NCBI GenBank assembly: GCA_019057815.1
Contig: JAHLWR010000004.1
Coordinates: 62,001-126,000, forward strand
Source: Candidatus Heimdallarchaeota archaeon
GTDB lineage: Archaea; Asgardarchaeota; Heimdallarchaeia; Heimdallarchaeales; Heimdallarchaeaceae
Direction of reading: 5' to 3'
Length of the DNA stretch: 64,000 nucleotides
The notes beneath the pieces were generated by a model that worked only from the letters and a program-made list of their open reading frames with translations, was not told the origin of the DNA and searched no databases. Made by a program: the position numbers and the translations under genes. Numbering within the stretch: position 1 is the first letter of the stretch; every line of letters starts with the position of its first letter. Positions 36,189 to 44,566 of the stretch are shown piece by piece.

Positions 36189-36974
36189 CTCCCTTTTTTG
36201 AAAAATCCACAGTGATGCAACAAGTGCAACAATCCCCACACCTAGAAGCACAAAGAAATCAACTACTGGAAATACTCCTGATTCTAGAATATTACCTGCT
36301 GCCATATAGTTGAAAATTGAAAAATATTTCAGTATTTTAAGGGATTCAACTATACCTCCAATTCTCACAATTATATACATAGCTAATATCACAAATGCTG
36401 ATACTCCTAAAGCTTTACGTGACTCTAAAAACAATGCACCACAAAGCAAAGAAATAGCCCCAAGAGCAAAGAAAAGCATCCAAATACCAATCAGAGAGTA
36501 AGTGAGAATGGTATAATCCATTTGCTCTCCCATTAAAGAGGTACTTAAATAGGAAACGAACAAAATTATGATTGGATACAACAAGTTGTATGTTAAATAA
36601 ACTAAGAATTTTTCCAACAAAAACCTCCATCGAGGGATAGGTAGGCTAAGCATCATATCAAGAGTTTTTTTGTCAACCTCTGTAGTAATTATTCTTGATG
36701 GAAAGAAGATAACAAGAAACACCAAAATCATTTCTAACCAGAGGAAGATATACATATAGTACATTCCCATCCAAGTGGAAAAGTCACTGATTCCTAAATG
36801 TCCGAGAAAACCAGCATAAATTGGACTCTCCAGAATCTCTTTAAACATTGCTGAAGCTTTCTGTAATTCAGGCCAGATAGCAGAAATCATCGGGACCATC
36901 ATAACAATAAATAGAGGAGGAAATATCCCGCTCTTCCAGTTCTTTAACAGATTTTTTAGATATACTTGTACCAT
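36177..36974 (-). CDS. ABC-2 type transporter permease
   Basis: A permease of about 265 aa from ATG 36974; a TTG at 36983 is an alternative that nearly touches the ATPase stop. It has about six membrane helices (WLEMILVFLVIFFPSRIIT, YLTYNLLYPIIILFVSYL, LIGIWMLFFALGAISLLCGALF, FVILAMYIIVRIGGIV, FFVLLGVGIVALVASLWIF). The segment TEVDKKTLDMMLSLPIPRWRFLLEK is the coupling region typical of ABC-2 exporters. The gene follows the ATPase on the same strand with almost no gap, so they form one two-gene exporter. The substrate (drug, lipid or peptide) is unknown. Confidence 0.85.
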   Translation of the reverse strand: MVQVYLKNLLKNWKSGIFPPLFIVMMVPMISAIWPELQKASAMFKEILESPIYAGFLGHLGISDFSTWMGMYYMYIFLWLEMILVFLVIFFPSRIITTEVDKKTLDMMLSLPIPRWRFLLEKFLVYLTYNLLYPIIILFVSYLSTSLMGEQMDYTILTYSLIGIWMLFFALGAISLLCGALFLESRKALGVSAFVILAMYIIVRIGGIVESLKILKYFSIFNYMAAGNILESGVFPVVDFFVLLGVGIVALVASLWIFQKRELTY

Positions 36975-36983
36975 TGCCTTCAA

Positions 36984-37913
36984 CTACTCGTAATAATGCA
37001 AGAAAATCTCTTCGAGAGATGCATCTTCAATTGTTATTCTTTCAACATCATAATCGGTGAGCCATGAAAGGAGTTCATCAATATTTCCTTTAATTTTCAA
37101 TCTATATGCATTTTTATTTGATTTTTCAAATGATACAATTGATTGAACAGATTTGAAATCCTTCTCATTAGGGCTATTATTAGACGAAAAAACAATCTTA
37201 ATATTTTGAAGGAATTTATTTTTCAAATCTTCAATCTTCTCTACAAGGATTATTTTACCATCCTTGATAATAGCTACTCTATCACATACAGCTTGAACTT
37301 CGGAAAGATCATGCGAACTGAGAAAGATGGTTATACCTTCAGATTTGAGTTGTTTTATTATTCTATGAAATCTGGAGGTAATTAAAGGGTCTAAACCTGA
37401 CGTAGGTTCGTCTAGAAGGAGAAATGTAGGTTTTGATGCTAGAGCTAATATGATTCCCACTTGTTTTTTATTTCCGGATGAGAGAGTTCTGATTTTTTTA
37501 GTTAAATCAACTGTAAAATTATCTTTAAGTTCTTTTAGAAATTCTTCCTTATGAGGTTTAAATTTGTTGAAATATTTGATTAATTCAGCACCAGTGAAAT
37601 TATCGTATAAAGCTAATTCTCCAGGTATGTATCCTATCTTTTTTCTAATCTCGATATAATCTTTTTTGTGATCAAAACCAAGAACAGTTATTTCACCTGT
37701 TTGAATATGAAGATAGTTTAGAATTGCTCTCATAGTTGTTGTTTTACCTGCACCATTAGGTCCCAGAAAACCAAAAATTTCACCTTTATAGACAGTAAAA
37801 CTAACTTCTTGGGCTCCAATGACTTCCCTTCCAAATTTCTTAAACCTAAGATTAATTTCACGTCCGTAGATTTTTGTTAAATTATCAACTCTAAGTATGA
37901 CTTCACTGGACAT
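36984..37913 (-). CDS. ABC transporter ATP-binding protein
   Basis: The 309-aa ATPase energises the adjacent ABC-2 permease. It has Walker A in GPNGAGKTTTMRAIL, the Q-loop region IGYIPGELALYDN, the signature LSSGNKKQVGIILAL, Walker B FLLLDEPTSGLDP and the switch histidine in IFLSSHDLSEVQ. A C-terminal extension of about 80 residues (from residue 230) follows, as in multidrug or antibiotic exporter ATPases. The N-terminal insertion KIYGREINLRFKKFGREVIGA is slightly longer than usual. The gene is first in the operon. Confidence 0.9.
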   Translation of the reverse strand: MSSEVILRVDNLTKIYGREINLRFKKFGREVIGAQEVSFTVYKGEIFGFLGPNGAGKTTTMRAILNYLHIQTGEITVLGFDHKKDYIEIRKKIGYIPGELALYDNFTGAELIKYFNKFKPHKEEFLKELKDNFTVDLTKKIRTLSSGNKKQVGIILALASKPTFLLLDEPTSGLDPLITSRFHRIIKQLKSEGITIFLSSHDLSEVQAVCDRVAIIKDGKIILVEKIEDLKNKFLQNIKIVFSSNNSPNEKDFKSVQSIVSFEKSNKNAYRLKIKGNIDELLSWLTDYDVERITIEDASLEEIFLHYYE

Positions 37914-38036
37914 TTCTTTCGACTGTCGAATAAAAGGTTAATTTATAAACTTATCACTTTTTTCAGCAAATTCCTTCGGTTAGCAACAGTTTCAGTAGAT
38001 TTAACATCTTATTTTCCTTTTTTTATATCTTTTTTT

Positions 38037-39068
38037 TCATCCAGCTTTAAGTAACAAAGCCCAGATCCAATCAATAAGTGTGTGCAGTAACATAGCAGAA
38101 AACAATCCACCAAATATCCAGCAAACACCATAAATAACTCCTGCAATTGCTGCTAGAAGTATATATACCCAGATAAATTCAGGGGAAGTGTTATTCCAAT
38201 GCGTTACTGCAAAAGCAATGGATGCTATAACAACTGCTACCCATCTCCAATAAGGATATATTCTACTCTTTTTTTTCACAATTTTTTCAGTCAATTGATG
38301 TTGTATAATGCCTCTCGCAATTGTTTCCTCGGGTAAAGCTATCGTAAGCCATATTCCTATAAAACTTACAACAAACATCCCAAAACCTGACCATTCAGGA
38401 GACCAAACTAAGAAATCAGTTATTAAACCGATAGGGATAGCTATTACACAAAGAATTAACAATCCTATGAATGGAATGAAGAGTTTCTTCAGAGTGATTT
38501 TCCAGTTGAATTTTTCAGTAAACTCTTCTAATTGAATGGAAAAGAGAAGAAGAATCAAAGCAGACATCCATAAAGCATTAAATTCATACTTCATCTCATC
38601 GAAACCATTAATCACGTCGTAAGTGTATCTATTATCAAACCCTATAGCAAAAATTACTACAGCTGAGATGTGGAAGATAAAATCTATCCTTTTTATGTGA
38701 CGATGCTTAATTATTACAGGAAGAATCATAAGAGCTGTGGGAAGGATATACCAAAGAAGATAGGAATATAGAGCTGAAACAATATCTTGTGAAAATATCC
38801 ATGAAAGTAGAGGAAGAAATAATACTAGGGATATTACTCCCCAATAGAACCATTTCTTTGAATTCAGTAACTCGATAATCTTAACATTCGTTAATGGAAT
38901 AAGAAGGAAAAAAATAACACTTGCTAGAATAAACATGAGAATTGCAAAAAAAACCGATTGAACTGGTGTTCCTTGTGGTTCGACTAGTACAACTGTTACA
39001 GTAAGTATCAAAGATATTATTGCATTAAAGATTGAACAAAATATGAACTTCTTGTTTTCTGGTTCCAT
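38037..39068 (-). CDS. CPBP-family intramembrane metalloprotease
   Basis: The 343-aa protein has about eight to ten membrane helices and the three motifs of the CAAX-prenyl protease/bacteriocin-processing family: EETIARG (residues about 245-251), a His in FAVTHWNN and HTLIDW near the C-terminus. Members cleave peptides in the membrane or process peptides; some confer self-protection against bacteriocins. The substrate is unknown. It lies 120 bp upstream of the ABC exporter operon on the same strand, which would fit a peptide export and processing locus, but this is inference. Confidence 0.82.
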   Translation of the reverse strand: MEPENKKFIFCSIFNAIISLILTVTVVLVEPQGTPVQSVFFAILMFILASVIFFLLIPLTNVKIIELLNSKKWFYWGVISLVLFLPLLSWIFSQDIVSALYSYLLWYILPTALMILPVIIKHRHIKRIDFIFHISAVVIFAIGFDNRYTYDVINGFDEMKYEFNALWMSALILLLFSIQLEEFTEKFNWKITLKKLFIPFIGLLILCVIAIPIGLITDFLVWSPEWSGFGMFVVSFIGIWLTIALPEETIARGIIQHQLTEKIVKKKSRIYPYWRWVAVVIASIAFAVTHWNNTSPEFIWVYILLAAIAGVIYGVCWIFGGLFSAMLLHTLIDWIWALLLKAG

Positions 39069-39198
39069 ATATTTACTAAAATTATGTACTTTTAAATTAC
39101 ACTCTCACTTTTTATTGGTTATTTTTACCTTGAAATTCAAGGAGAAATAGAGATGTCAAGTGACAAATACTTTTATTTCAAGAATTATAGTTGAAACC

Positions 39199-39618
39199 AT
39201 GGCTCGAAAGGTTATGATTTTGATTTTAGGATGTTTTGTTGCAGCTGCAGGTATGTTCTTTGTACTTTCAGCTACTGCTTTTCCAAAACTAGCAGAAGTT
39301 AGCATTTTTCTATCACCCAAATACTCTGTAGCAGACTTAGGTGAAACAGGAATGATTTTTGTTCGTAGTCTATCAGCAGTGTTAGGAGGACTAATGATTG
39401 GATGGGGGATAACAATAATGTATTTTGCTTATCATTTCACTAGAAAAGCAAGGTTATTTCTGTTAATAGCTATTGTAACATGGTTTACAACGGATAGTAT
39501 TGGATCATTATTAAATGACCTCCATTACAATGTTATATTAAATGCTGTTTTTCTTATCTTTGGTTTGACAGTTCTCTTCTTATCAAAAACGGAAGAACAG
39601 TTAGAAGAAAAGGTTTAA
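39199..39618 (+). CDS. Four-helix membrane protein of unknown function
   Basis: From ATG 39199 a 139-aa protein (GTG 39160 would add 13 residues). It has four hydrophobic helices (VMILILGCFVAAAGMFFVLS, GLMIGWGITIMYFAYHF, LFLLIAIVTWFTTDSI, NAVFLIFGLTVLFLS), with the layout of small DUF4345-like membrane proteins. No catalytic motif is seen. It is divergent from the CPBP protease gene. Confidence 0.6.
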   Translation: MARKVMILILGCFVAAAGMFFVLSATAFPKLAEVSIFLSPKYSVADLGETGMIFVRSLSAVLGGLMIGWGITIMYFAYHFTRKARLFLLIAIVTWFTTDSIGSLLNDLHYNVILNAVFLIFGLTVLFLSKTEEQLEEKV

Positions 39619-40124
39619 AACCATTTTTACTCTTTCTGATAAGGTTTGTCTCGCAATTTTTCTTTAGTATCTATCTGTTCTGTCCATTGAATCCTGCTAT
39701 TATTAGCGAAGGGGACATATTCATGTAAATCGAATGGGTTTCAAAAGATATCTTACTGAAAAATGTTAACAATAAACGAAAGAGAAATGCAACTTAGTTT
39801 TGATAATGAAATGAAAGAAGGGGATTTGATGCGAAATTGGAAAGGGTTAGAAATAGAAAAAGAATTAAGTTGAGAAAATCCTCTCCTCCCTACGATAACT
39901 TTTCTATTCTTAGGCTTTGGAATAGTGGCGCAACAACGAAGAAAGAGTGAATAGGTACCTTTTCTTCTTTCTTTATTTCTTCTTACATTTTTTTAGTATA
40001 TCATAGAACTGTCTAATCACTTTGAAGATAGGTCACTCTTTATAGGTTTCCTTCTACCTCTAACAGAAGTATTATATTTCCTAAAGTAGATTGTTATAAG
40101 AATTTAAATCTTTGTTGATGAAAT
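39619..40124. other. Intergenic region with a gene remnant
   Basis: The only recognisable content is the 3'-end remnant of a NosD-like gene (39878-39950). The rest shows no gene. The ATG of NosD-like gene 3 is at 40125, and no clear TATA box was identified. Confidence 0.5.
39878..39950 (+). pseudogene. 3'-end remnant of a NosD/Ig-like surface gene
   Basis: About 70 bp match the last codons of the NosD-like gene 3 (42298-42371): TCTCCTCCCTACGATAAC against TCTCCTACCCGCGATAAC, then a shared segment encoding FLFLGFGIV.QQRRK. A copy of the same gene family once ended here and most of it has been lost. Confidence 0.75.
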
Positions 40125-42371
40125 ATGAAAAGACAATCAAAACAGTCTAAAATTACAATTACAAGCGTTCTATGTGTTTTATTGATAATTGGTGGAATAA
40201 GTACGTTCTCAAGTATGAGCGTAAATGCTACAACTGTATCCTATGAACCCCCCTCTCACTTCTCACTGATTCCACATGATTCTATTGAAGTTGCTTCTGA
40301 TAGTGACTTTGAGGTTTTTCCAGGCTCTGGAACAGCTGAAGATCCTTATGTTATTGAAGGGTATAATATTACAACATCAAGTTCAAGTGGAATTTATATT
40401 TATGGTACAACCAAATTTTTCATTGTTCGAAACTGTTATGTTGACGCAGAAAACTATGGAATTTTAATCTGGAATGTAACTTATGGAACTGTAACTATTG
40501 AGAATAACACGTTCAGCAACAACGGATGGGGTATCTATCTAGAAAATGATGGTTCTACCGTTTCCGACAACACTTGCAGCTACAACAACCACTATGGCAT
40601 CTATCTTTGGTATTCTTCTGGTTCTACTGTTGCCAACAACACTTGCAGCTACAACAACTGGAGAGGCATCATGTTTGAGACTTCTGGTAGTTCTACAGTG
40701 GTAAACAACACATGCAATAACAATGGTGGTGAAGGCATCACTCTTTCCTCTTCTGGTAGTTCGACGGTGGCAAACAACACATGCAATAACAATGGCGGGA
40801 AAAGCGTCTATCTTTACTATTCTGATAGTTCAACTGTTGCTAACAACACGTGTAGCTACAACGACTATGGTATCTGGCTTGAGGATTCTAATTCTTCAAC
40901 CGTTGCCAACAACACGTGTAATAACAACTACTACCATGGTATCTATCTAGACTCTGCTGATTCTTCTACTGTTGCCAACAACACGTGTAATAACAACTAC
41001 TACTATGGTATCTGGCTTGAGGGTTCTAGTTTTTGTGTTGTTACTTACAACCTTCTACAAGAAAATGGAGAATATGGAATATATTTACACTCTTATTCTG
41101 ATAACACTCTTATTCACCATAATAACCTTGTAGACAATAATCTAGGAGGAACATCACAAGCGTATGACGATGGAAATAGTAATACTTGGCATGATATTGA
41201 AACACTTGAAGGTAACTATTGGTCTGACTGGTCTGGAACAGATTCTTATGCTATTGATGGTGCTGGTGGTGCAAACGATCTTTATCCTCTTGATGAACCA
41301 ACTTTTTACCTTGGTTCTCCTGTTATTACAGAAATTATCCACTCTCCCTCTTCTCCGACAGAACTCGATACTGTTATTATTAATGCTATTGTAACTAACC
41401 CTCATGGTGTTCAAAGTGTTACTCTACACTACAGAGTCATTAGTGAAATATGGATAGAAGTTAGTATGACTCTTGTGAGTGGTGATCTCTATAATGTAGC
41501 TATAGGTCCTTTTGCAGTTAGCGACACAGTTGAATATTATATCACTGCAGTAGACAACTCTATTCACCACAATGAAGCTACAGGGGATAACTCAGGCTTA
41601 TATTATTCTTTTACAATCGATTCTTCTGACAATACTGGTCCTGCAATTAACGATATCGTACACTCTCCCTCTTCTCCGACAGAACTCAATACTATTAGTA
41701 TAAATGCTACAGTTACAGACGCTTCTAGTGTTCAAAGTGTTACTCTTCATTACAGAGTCAATAGTGGGACTTGGATAGAAGCTAGTATGACTATTAAAAG
41801 TGGTGATATTTATTCTGTGACTATTGGTTCCTTTGCAGTGAGTGATACTATCGAATATTACATTAGTGCCATAGATAACTCTGTTAATCATAATGAAGCT
41901 CTAGAAAATAATAACAGGCAATACTATAACCTATTCGTAGGTTCTTCTGATGTTATTGGTCCAAATATTACTAGTATTATTCATTCTCCCTCTTCTCCGA
42001 CAGAACTCGATACTGTCAATATCAATGCTACTGTTATTAGCCCTTATGGTGTGCATTCAGTTACTCTCCGCTATAGAATCAATAGTGGAACCTGGCAGAC
42101 AATCAGTATGGCGCGTATAAGTGGTGATTTTTACAGCGTAACTATCGGTTCCTTTGCAGTGAGTGATACTATCGAATATTACATTAGTGCACTAGATAAC
42201 TCTATCAGTCATAATTTGGCAATCAACGATAATTCTGGAGAGTATTACTCATTTACTATACTTTCTTATGAGGATGAAACAAGGACTGTAATGTTCCCTC
42301 TTCTCCTACCCGCGATAACTTCTCTATTCTTGGGCTTTGGAATAGTGGTGCAACAACGAAGAAAGAAATAA
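40125..42371 (+). CDS. Secreted NosD-like beta-helix protein with three Ig-like repeats (copy 3)
   Basis: A 748-aa protein with a signal segment (VLCVLLIIGGISTFSSM), about ten beta-helix coils of the NNTCNNN type (residues 80-330), the same YWSDWSG junction as the other NosD-like proteins, three near-identical domains starting SPSSPTELDTV, and a C-terminal anchor (FPLLLPAITSLFLGFGIVVQQRRKK). The three domains repeat every 321 bp (107 aa) and read as beta-sandwich (Ig-like) units with VTLHYRV and VEYYIxAxDNS strands. The protein should be a surface-bound modular adhesin. Unlike copies 1 and 2 it has the Ig-like part in place of a short spacer. Confidence 0.82.
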   Translation: MKRQSKQSKITITSVLCVLLIIGGISTFSSMSVNATTVSYEPPSHFSLIPHDSIEVASDSDFEVFPGSGTAEDPYVIEGYNITTSSSSGIYIYGTTKFFIVRNCYVDAENYGILIWNVTYGTVTIENNTFSNNGWGIYLENDGSTVSDNTCSYNNHYGIYLWYSSGSTVANNTCSYNNWRGIMFETSGSSTVVNNTCNNNGGEGITLSSSGSSTVANNTCNNNGGKSVYLYYSDSSTVANNTCSYNDYGIWLEDSNSSTVANNTCNNNYYHGIYLDSADSSTVANNTCNNNYYYGIWLEGSSFCVVTYNLLQENGEYGIYLHSYSDNTLIHHNNLVDNNLGGTSQAYDDGNSNTWHDIETLEGNYWSDWSGTDSYAIDGAGGANDLYPLDEPTFYLGSPVITEIIHSPSSPTELDTVIINAIVTNPHGVQSVTLHYRVISEIWIEVSMTLVSGDLYNVAIGPFAVSDTVEYYITAVDNSIHHNEATGDNSGLYYSFTIDSSDNTGPAINDIVHSPSSPTELNTISINATVTDASSVQSVTLHYRVNSGTWIEASMTIKSGDIYSVTIGSFAVSDTIEYYISAIDNSVNHNEALENNNRQYYNLFVGSSDVIGPNITSIIHSPSSPTELDTVNINATVISPYGVHSVTLRYRINSGTWQTISMARISGDFYSVTIGSFAVSDTIEYYISALDNSISHNLAINDNSGEYYSFTILSYEDETRTVMFPLLLPAITSLFLGFGIVVQQRRKK
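41340..42260 (+). repeat. Three tandem 321-bp repeats in NosD-like gene 3
   Basis: The motif cactctccctcttctccgac begins at 41340, 41661 and, as a close variant, 41982: spacing is exactly 321 bp twice. Each unit encodes one 107-aa Ig-like domain, and the DNA is similar enough for recombination between units. Confidence 0.8.
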
Positions 42372-42770
42372 TTTCTTCCTTTCTTCTTTCTTTATTTCTT
42401 CCTTCTCAATGCTAAGAATGTAAAGATAGCTAATATTATCTGGAATCCTTCAACAATACCAGCAAGGATAATTATTTCTCCAAACTCAATGTTCTGGAAT
42501 ATACCTGTATTATTTTCATCTCCGTTTCTTACAATTATGATTATTTGAAAGATTTTTGAAGGGATGAACATTTTAGGGGTCTATTTAGGTCGTTCTAGAA
42601 CAAGAATTTGAACTGGTGATAGCACTTATACTGTGGCATTAGTAGCAGTATTAAGCAACAAAGCCAAGCTGCAACGGTAGTAAAGAAAAAGGAAACAATG
42701 GAATAAAGAAAACAAAGCTAAAACACTTTTTTTCTATTCTATTTCAAGAATAATAATCAATAATTCTTAT
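42372..42770. other. Intergenic region with fragments
   Basis: Apart from the anchor fragment at 42392-42571 on the minus strand I see no gene. Around 42640-42710 a short plus-strand frame (ISSSIKQQSQAATVVKKKE) may be a further fragment, without support from a family. Confidence 0.3.
42392..42571 (-). pseudogene. C-terminal fragment of a membrane-anchored surface protein
   Basis: A 59-codon frame ends with a membrane helix and basic tail (GEIIILAGIVEGFQIILAIF then LALRRKK). The pattern is that of the C-terminal anchor of secreted proteins such as those elsewhere in this window. It is probably a remnant; a real small membrane protein cannot be excluded. Confidence 0.4.
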
Positions 42771-43250
42771 ATGACCACAAGAAAGATAAGATATATGATA
42801 AGAAAAGCTGTTGGAGCTATTGTAAAATATAATGATAAATTTCTTTTAATTCACAAGGTCAAAATAATGGATGCAGGAGACGCACCAATAGAAATTGAAG
42901 GAGAGTGGGATTTTCCTAAGGGAGGAATAAAATTAGATGATCTTGACTTAAAGAAAGCGATTTTGCGTGAACTAAAGGAAGAAACAGGTTCAAATCAATA
43001 CTTAATCATCAAAGAATTCAAAGAAAAAATCACTTTTACGTTTCCACCAGCTATAAGGGACAAATCAGGTTATCAAAGCCAAGAAACAACAATGTTCTTG
43101 GTTGAGTATGTAGGGGACATAAATGATTTAAACCCACAAGATGAAGAAATAGATGAAATCTATTTTATCTCAAAAGAGGAAGTTATGAAGAAATTACATC
43201 ATCAAGAAATGAAAGACTTCTTTTTAAAAATCAGTTCGTTTCTAGACTGA
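42771..43250 (+). CDS. NUDIX hydrolase
   Basis: NUDIX enzymes hydrolyse nucleoside diphosphates linked to other groups. The 159-aa protein has the NUDIX box as GGIKLDDLDLKKAILRELKEETG (about residues 50-72): the REL.EE.G core and the metal-binding glutamates are present, but the first glutamate of the Gx5E part is Leu. A GEWDFPKGG strand before the box and a C-terminal EEIDEIYFISKEE segment fit the family. It could be a diadenosine polyphosphate or RNA-cap-like hydrolase; the substrate is unknown. It stands alone. Confidence 0.85.
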   Translation: MTTRKIRYMIRKAVGAIVKYNDKFLLIHKVKIMDAGDAPIEIEGEWDFPKGGIKLDDLDLKKAILRELKEETGSNQYLIIKEFKEKITFTFPPAIRDKSGYQSQETTMFLVEYVGDINDLNPQDEEIDEIYFISKEEVMKKLHHQEMKDFFLKISSFLD

Positions 43251-43714
43251 TTTTAAAAAGCTTGGTAGAAACTCGTCTAATAGTGCATTCTTATGTTGTA
43301 TACTCAAAGAAGTATGGTTCCAGTGATTACAGAATGAAAATAACTTTTCTAGATTTCATCTTGATAACACTATTTGGTGGAATAAGTCTAACTTGAAAAA
43401 GAGAAAAATTATATTGTAATCCTATGACTTTATTTTTTTACAAATTCTTTAGAAGTGCTTGGGCACATCATGGGGACGTTACATCCCCTCTTACACCACC
43501 CACACCCTCTTACAAGGATGCTTACGGTTCGCTTTTGGTTTTTTATTAGATGCAGACCTGAGGATTATAATGAAGTTAATGCATAGCTACAACCCTTTGA
43601 AGGATAATCTATATGACACTATATAGAATTCATTGATTAATACCATAATTTAAAATATATAAAAATTCCATCTATTGGTAGAAACAACCAATCAAATAGT
43701 AAGGAGAAAAAACT
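43251..43714. other. Intergenic region containing a TnpB right-end remnant
   Basis: It contains the left solitary TnpB right-end remnant (43431-43627). The 180 bp before it hold no recognised gene. A plausible ribosome-binding site AAGGAGAAA lies at 43701-43709, just before the MNT gene at 43715. Confidence 0.45.
43431..43627 (-). mobile_element. Solitary TnpB 3'-end/right-end remnant (left copy)
   Basis: About 190 bp, roughly 80 percent alike in inverted orientation to 46351-46550. Read on the minus strand it contains the last TnpB codons (VRGDVTSP followed by TGA), then two hairpins: GGGGA/TCCCC (43472-43488) and GTGC/GCAC (43455-43466). The last TnpB residues match TnpB 2 (VGGYVMYP) in this window. 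Confidence 0.7.
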
Positions 43715-44008
43715 ATGATAAGCAAATCTACAATAATTAATACCTTAAAACAAGAATTTTCATATCTTAAATCAAAGTATTATGTAAAAAAAATAGGTAT
43801 TTTTGGTTCATTTGCAAGGGATGAACAAAGAGAAACAAGTGATGTTGATATTATTGTAGATTTTAACCGACCAATTGGATTTTTCATATTTCTACAGTTG
43901 GAAGATTATATTAGTGAAAAACTTGGTATAAAAGTAGATTTAGTTACACCTGAAGCCTTGAAACCATTACTCAAGGAAGAAATATTAGAGGAGACAATCT
44001 ATGTCTAA
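43715..44008 (+). CDS. mntA: MNT nucleotidyltransferase (antitoxin of HEPN/MNT pair)
   Basis: The 97-aa protein has the minimal nucleotidyltransferase motif GSFARDEQRETSDVDIIVDF (residues about 30-49), that is GSx10DxD with the metal-binding Asp pair. Proteins of this kind neutralise HEPN toxins, in part by adding AMP to the toxin. The ribosome-binding site AAGGAGAAA is upstream. The gene overlaps the HEPN gene by 8 bp (44001-44008), so the antitoxin is made first, then the toxin, by coupled translation. Confidence 0.9.
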   Translation: MISKSTIINTLKQEFSYLKSKYYVKKIGIFGSFARDEQRETSDVDIIVDFNRPIGFFIFLQLEDYISEKLGIKVDLVTPEALKPLLKEEILEETIYV

Positions 44009-44345
44009 CAAAAGAGTAAGACTCTATCTACAAGATATAGAAGAATCAATTAACAAAATCCAATCATTCATTGAAGGAATGGGATATGATGATTTTTATT
44101 ATGACGAAAAGACAAAAGCAGCTGTAATTAGAATGCTCGAGATTATCGGTGAAGCTGTAAAAAATATTCCTAATGAAATTAGAATAAAATATGATAATGT
44201 CCCCTGGAAACCAATAGCAAGAATGAGAGATAAGCTAATTCACGCATATTTTGGAGTAAGTTATAAAATTGTGTGGGAAACAATTCAAAATGATCTTCCA
44301 CGTCTATCACAAACAATAAAAGCTATTCTAGAAGATGGAGTTTAA
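44001..44345 (+). CDS. hepT: HEPN-domain ribonuclease toxin (HepT family)
   Basis: The 114-aa HEPN protein has an all-helical fold with the RX4-6H motif in MRDKLIHAYFGV (residues about 73-84), the active site of HEPN RNases, preceded by AVIRMLEIIGEAVKNIP. It is of normal length for HepT and looks complete. It overlaps and is controlled by the MNT antitoxin upstream. The pair lies between two inverted TnpB right-end remnants. Confidence 0.9.
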   Translation: MSNKRVRLYLQDIEESINKIQSFIEGMGYDDFYYDEKTKAAVIRMLEIIGEAVKNIPNEIRIKYDNVPWKPIARMRDKLIHAYFGVSYKIVWETIQNDLPRLSQTIKAILEDGV

Positions 44346-44451
44346 AAATCATCCACGTACTAGGAAGTGTATTATTTCCAAGTAATTGAAAATAACTTCT
44401 CTTATACATCACTTGTTTTTCAAGTTTTGGTTAAACCAATCTAATGTCTCT

Positions 44452-44518
44452 TTAACAATTTCTAGGACATTCTTTAACACAGATTTTGCATGTAATACAA
44501 TCTTCATGATGAGTTTTT
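44452..44518 (-). pseudogene. Ferredoxin fragment next to TnpB element 2
   Basis: A minus-strand frame encodes HEDCITCKICVKECPRNC followed by a TAA stop. CX2CX2CX3CP is a complete 4Fe-4S cluster motif, too specific to arise by chance, so this is the end of a ferredoxin-like gene, most of which is gone. Its sequence adjoins the right end of TnpB element 2, where the guide-matching flank would be. Confidence 0.55.
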
Positions 44519-44521
44519 GTC

Positions 44522-44544
44522 CTGTTGTCTTATACGACAGACAG
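44522..44544 (-). repeat. Right-end hairpin of TnpB element 2
   Basis: CTGTTGTC/GACAGACAG pairs as an 8-bp stem with one bulged base just beyond the 3' end of tnpB 2. It is the probable right terminal hairpin of the element. The host flank with the ferredoxin fragment begins immediately outside it. Confidence 0.55.
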
Positions 44545-44566
44545 AGGTGAGTGTATTTATTAGAGG

